Below are positions 62,263-64,000 of a stretch of DNA of 64,000 bases, piece after piece. Location: positions 1-64,000 of the forward strand of contig NZ_FWWT01000006.1 of NCBI RefSeq assembly GCF_900176035.1. The letters run 5' to 3'. The notes under the pieces are model-generated. The model was given only the letters and a program-made list of their open reading frames with translations, made no database searches and was not told the DNA's origin. Both the position numbers and the translations under genes were made by a program. Source of the DNA: Desulfonispora thiosulfatigenes DSM 11270 (GTDB lineage: Bacteria > Bacillota > Peptococcia > Peptococcales > Desulfonisporaceae). Numbering within the stretch: position 1 is the stretch's first letter; every line of letters starts with the position of its first letter.

Positions 62263-62895
62263 ATGATAGAAAAAAAAATTAACAAAAAAAAGACACAGGG
62301 AGCAAAAACAAAAAAAAATTAATACGATATTGCAGAGAAGCTGTTCACAGAACACGACTTTGTTGATGTTAGCATAGAAGATATTACCAATGCAGCCGGC
62401 ATCACAAAGGGCGGTTTTTATGTGCATTTTGAATCCAAGGATGCGTTAATTGCCGAATTGATTGCAGACCATGTAGCCCGTGCGGATACCAACTATAAAT
62501 CCTTTTTAGAAAGTCTGCCAAGGGATATACCTACTTCCGAGGTACTCCTTGCCCTAATCGAAAAAATAGCTGACGTACTTATGGACACAATCGGCTATGA
62601 AAATATGAATAAGATTTACCAGATGCTGCTAGCAGGAACAGTGGACACTATGGCGGTCAAGGGCTATAATCGGGAGCTGTACACGCTGTTTCACAGCGTA
62701 TTGGAGAAAGGAATTAAGCAAGGGGAATTTAAGAGCACACTGCCAGCCGAAACTCTTTCCCGGCACTTCGTGATGGCTATTCGAGGCATCAGCTACGAAT
62801 GGTGTATTCGTTATCCTGAATTTGACCTGAAGGAGCAAGTTGTAGAACATTCTCGGCTACTGGTAGCGGGCATTATGATAAACACGACTAAATAA
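62263..62895 (+). pseudogene. TetR-family regulator with an in-frame stop
   Basis: TetR regulators bind operators through an N-terminal HTH. From ATG 62263 (GAGGAGTAGGAAT upstream) the frame reads to a TAA at codon 20 (62320-62322), directly behind a run of nine A. It then continues unbroken as YDIAEKLFTEHDFVDVSIED, ITNAAGITKGGFYVHFESKD and a ligand-binding domain, ending at 62895, with 211 codons in all. The HTH and C-terminal parts are intact, so only this stop breaks the gene. It may be a recent mutation or a sequencing error. It is divergent from the SLH-MACPF gene and probably its regulator. An internal ATG at 62422 would lack the HTH. Confidence 0.8.
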
Positions 62896-62909
62896 TCTGC
62901 TCAACATAA

Positions 62910-62947
62910 AATGCGTACCCTCAAGGAAAATCCTGTGGGTACGCATT
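62910..62947. terminator. Bidirectional terminator after tetR
   Basis: AATGCGTACCC pairs with GGGTACGCATT (11 bp) around a 16-base loop that can pair further. It lies 14 bp after the tetR stop. Confidence 0.75.
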
Positions 62948-63007
62948 GCTTTAAACTATTTTATACTAAAAAATTAATAATTTATTAAAATTAATGCCTT
63001 TTTCTTA

Positions 63008-63139
63008 TTAATCATTTTCATTTTTAAGACCAAAAACTGCTCTTGCACTTTCAGCTTGCGGATCATGCTTAACATTTTTAGAGCGGAATTTACCATCTTG
63101 TTTTTTGTTGTTTTTTGTACTTTTCATTTTACTGCCCAT
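63008..63139 (-). CDS. CPC_1213-family mini-protein (43 aa)
   Basis: A 43-residue basic protein, MGSKMKSTKNNKKQDGK..., continuing FRSKNVKHDPQAESARAVFGL, with the conserved block seen in clostridial CPC_1213 proteins. AAGGAGGTAATAGTA precedes the ATG with good spacing. The function is unknown. It lies 14 bp after another mini-gene on the same strand, so the two form a small operon. It was below the usual ORF size. Confidence 0.85.
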   Translation of the reverse strand: MGSKMKSTKNNKKQDGKFRSKNVKHDPQAESARAVFGLKNEND

Positions 63140-63152
63140 TACTATTACCTCC

Positions 63153-63305
63153 TTATCTTTTAGTATTTGGTCCTAAAGCTTCTTTTTTAATATTGTAAGT
63201 TCGATTTTCTGTGGCAGGTAAATTTACATCAGCATCCAAATTTTCTTCGAGTTTTAAATTTGGATGCTTTGCTTGATTTTTAGCTTTACGATTACCTTTT
63301 GACAT
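63153..63305 (-). CDS. Conserved small basic protein (50 aa)
   Basis: The product begins MSKGNRKAKNQAKHPNLKLE and continues ENLDADVNLPATENRTYNIKKEALGPNTKR. Strongly charged and without membrane segment, it resembles the small SASP-like or nucleic-acid-binding mini-proteins of clostridia, but I cannot name the family. It has GAGGTGATTGCT before the ATG and sits upstream of the CPC_1213 gene on the same strand. Confidence 0.7.
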   Translation of the reverse strand: MSKGNRKAKNQAKHPNLKLEENLDADVNLPATENRTYNIKKEALGPNTKR

Positions 63306-63358
63306 AGCAATCACCTCATCATTAGTGTCTCCTGCTACAAAGGATTTATACTCAAAAA

Positions 63359-64000
63359 CTATCGATACATAGCTGAAGGCATAATGAGTTGTTCTTCTAT
63401 TCTTATGTCAGGAGTTTTGGAATTTACCATTAATACTGCATTATTAATAATCTTACTACCATATTTATCTCTAATTGTTTCAATTGTTTCTTCTAGTTTA
63501 TTGATGCGCTCTTTGGCCTTGTGATCACAAAACAAACTACATTGTTCTATCTTCTGACTGTTTTGAAGGTCAATTGCTCTTACTCCAACTGCCCTGATAT
63601 TATTAATCCAGATATGCTTTTGAATAAATATTTTGAGGGCAAACTTTGCTATATCATGATAACTAGAGGTAGGTAAATCTAAGCATCCTTGGTACTCTTT
63701 AGAGACAAGTGTATTATCTTTAATACTAATTTGAATTTTTCTGGTGGTTAAATTATATGCCCTTAATCTTTTAGATACATTTTGAGAAAGTTCTAAAAAA
63801 ACACACCATACTTCTTCTAAATTTAATAAATCGCTAGTACAGGTAATGCTATGTCCGATAGTTTTATAAGGCACAAAATAATCCCTGGTAGCAACTCTAG
63901 AATCATCTAACCCATTTGCATACATCCAAAGTTGGGTACCATTTTTACCCAGTAATCTTTTCATGAAATCTTGGGTAGTATTTGCGATTTGACCTATAGT
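63359..64000 (-). CDS. Y-family DNA polymerase (DinB/UmuC-like), C-terminal part
   Basis: The frame runs unbroken to the right edge, so the gene's 5' end lies outside. The visible 214 codons include TIGQIANTTQDFMKRLLGKNG and LWMYANGLDDSRV (thumb domain), then the little-finger domain with KTIGHSITC and RKIQISIKD. The C-terminus EEQLIMPSAMYR resembles the clamp-binding tail. Y-family polymerases copy damaged DNA. The catalytic palm is not visible here. It is upstream of the mini-gene pair on the same strand. Confidence 0.88.
   Translation of the reverse strand, partial: TIGQIANTTQDFMKRLLGKNGTQLWMYANGLDDSRVATRDYFVPYKTIGHSITCTSDLLNLEEVWCVFLELSQNVSKRLRAYNLTTRKIQISIKDNTLVSKEYQGCLDLPTSSYHDIAKFALKIFIQKHIWINNIRAVGVRAIDLQNSQKIEQCSLFCDHKAKERINKLEETIETIRDKYGSKIINNAVLMVNSKTPDIRIEEQLIMPSAMYR

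Overview
The window looks like a chromosomal segment of a low-GC, anaerobic, spore-forming member of the Clostridia. The supporting genes are a complete Rnf operon (rnfC-D-G-E-A-B plus apbE), a hybrid-cluster protein gene (hcp) with a divergent Crp/Fnr regulator, a two-gene SufBC-type Fe-S scaffold pair, two CotF-like spore coat genes, a CPC_1213-type mini-protein and an S-layer homology (SLH) protein. Genus cannot be fixed from sequence reading alone. Most genes are on the minus strand.

Positions 1-15300 are an accessory, defence-rich region. It holds the end of an IS3-type element inserted in an AlbA_2-like gene, small hypothetical genes, a decayed Rpn/YhgA-like nuclease gene, and a four-gene Wadjet (JetD-A-B-C) anti-plasmid operon with a WYL-like remnant upstream. 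It continues with a Phd-Doc toxin-antitoxin pair, an ORF-less group II intron, a UPF0489 gene and a frameshifted ABC-F gene behind an attenuator-type leader. Positions 15400-27800 hold housekeeping and stress genes: an M23 peptidase, a peroxiredoxin, a chemoreceptor, hcp and its regulator, the SufB/SufC-like pair, a TPR protein, a DUF89 protein, a membrane J-domain protein and a zinc-ribbon protein.

Positions 27900-33925 are a TPP-riboswitch-controlled operon. It joins LuxE-like and LuxC-like acyl-reduction enzymes, an NMT1/ThiXYZ-type ABC transporter and an SDR dehydrogenase. A plausible but untested reading is uptake of an oxidised thiamine pyrimidine precursor and its reduction to the alcohol. 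Positions 34000-43500 contain an acetyltransferase, a double-GTPase bacterial dynamin split by one frameshift, a holin-like LrgAB pair, a GtrB/GtrA/GtrII glycosylation operon and a cupin. Positions 43500-45415 are a graveyard of duplicated fragments copied from genes elsewhere in this same window.

Positions 45420-52000 hold a metallo-hydrolase, a PAS-GGDEF cyclase, spore coat genes, an FAD oxidoreductase, RNase Z, a HAD phosphatase and a PhnA-like protein. Positions 52100-59205 are the Rnf operon with apbE, a NusG-II protein and a Gx transporter downstream, behind a well-formed promoter. Positions 59477-62895 hold a secreted SLH protein that carries a MACPF pore-former signature and beta-prism-like repeats, divergent from a TetR gene with an in-frame stop. 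The right end has two mini-genes and a truncated Y-family polymerase.

A recurring oddity is that several otherwise intact genes (ABC-F, the ThiY-like gene, dynamin, IS3 orfA) are broken by the apparent loss of one A in a 6-7 A run. This may reflect either sequencing error or real slippage.
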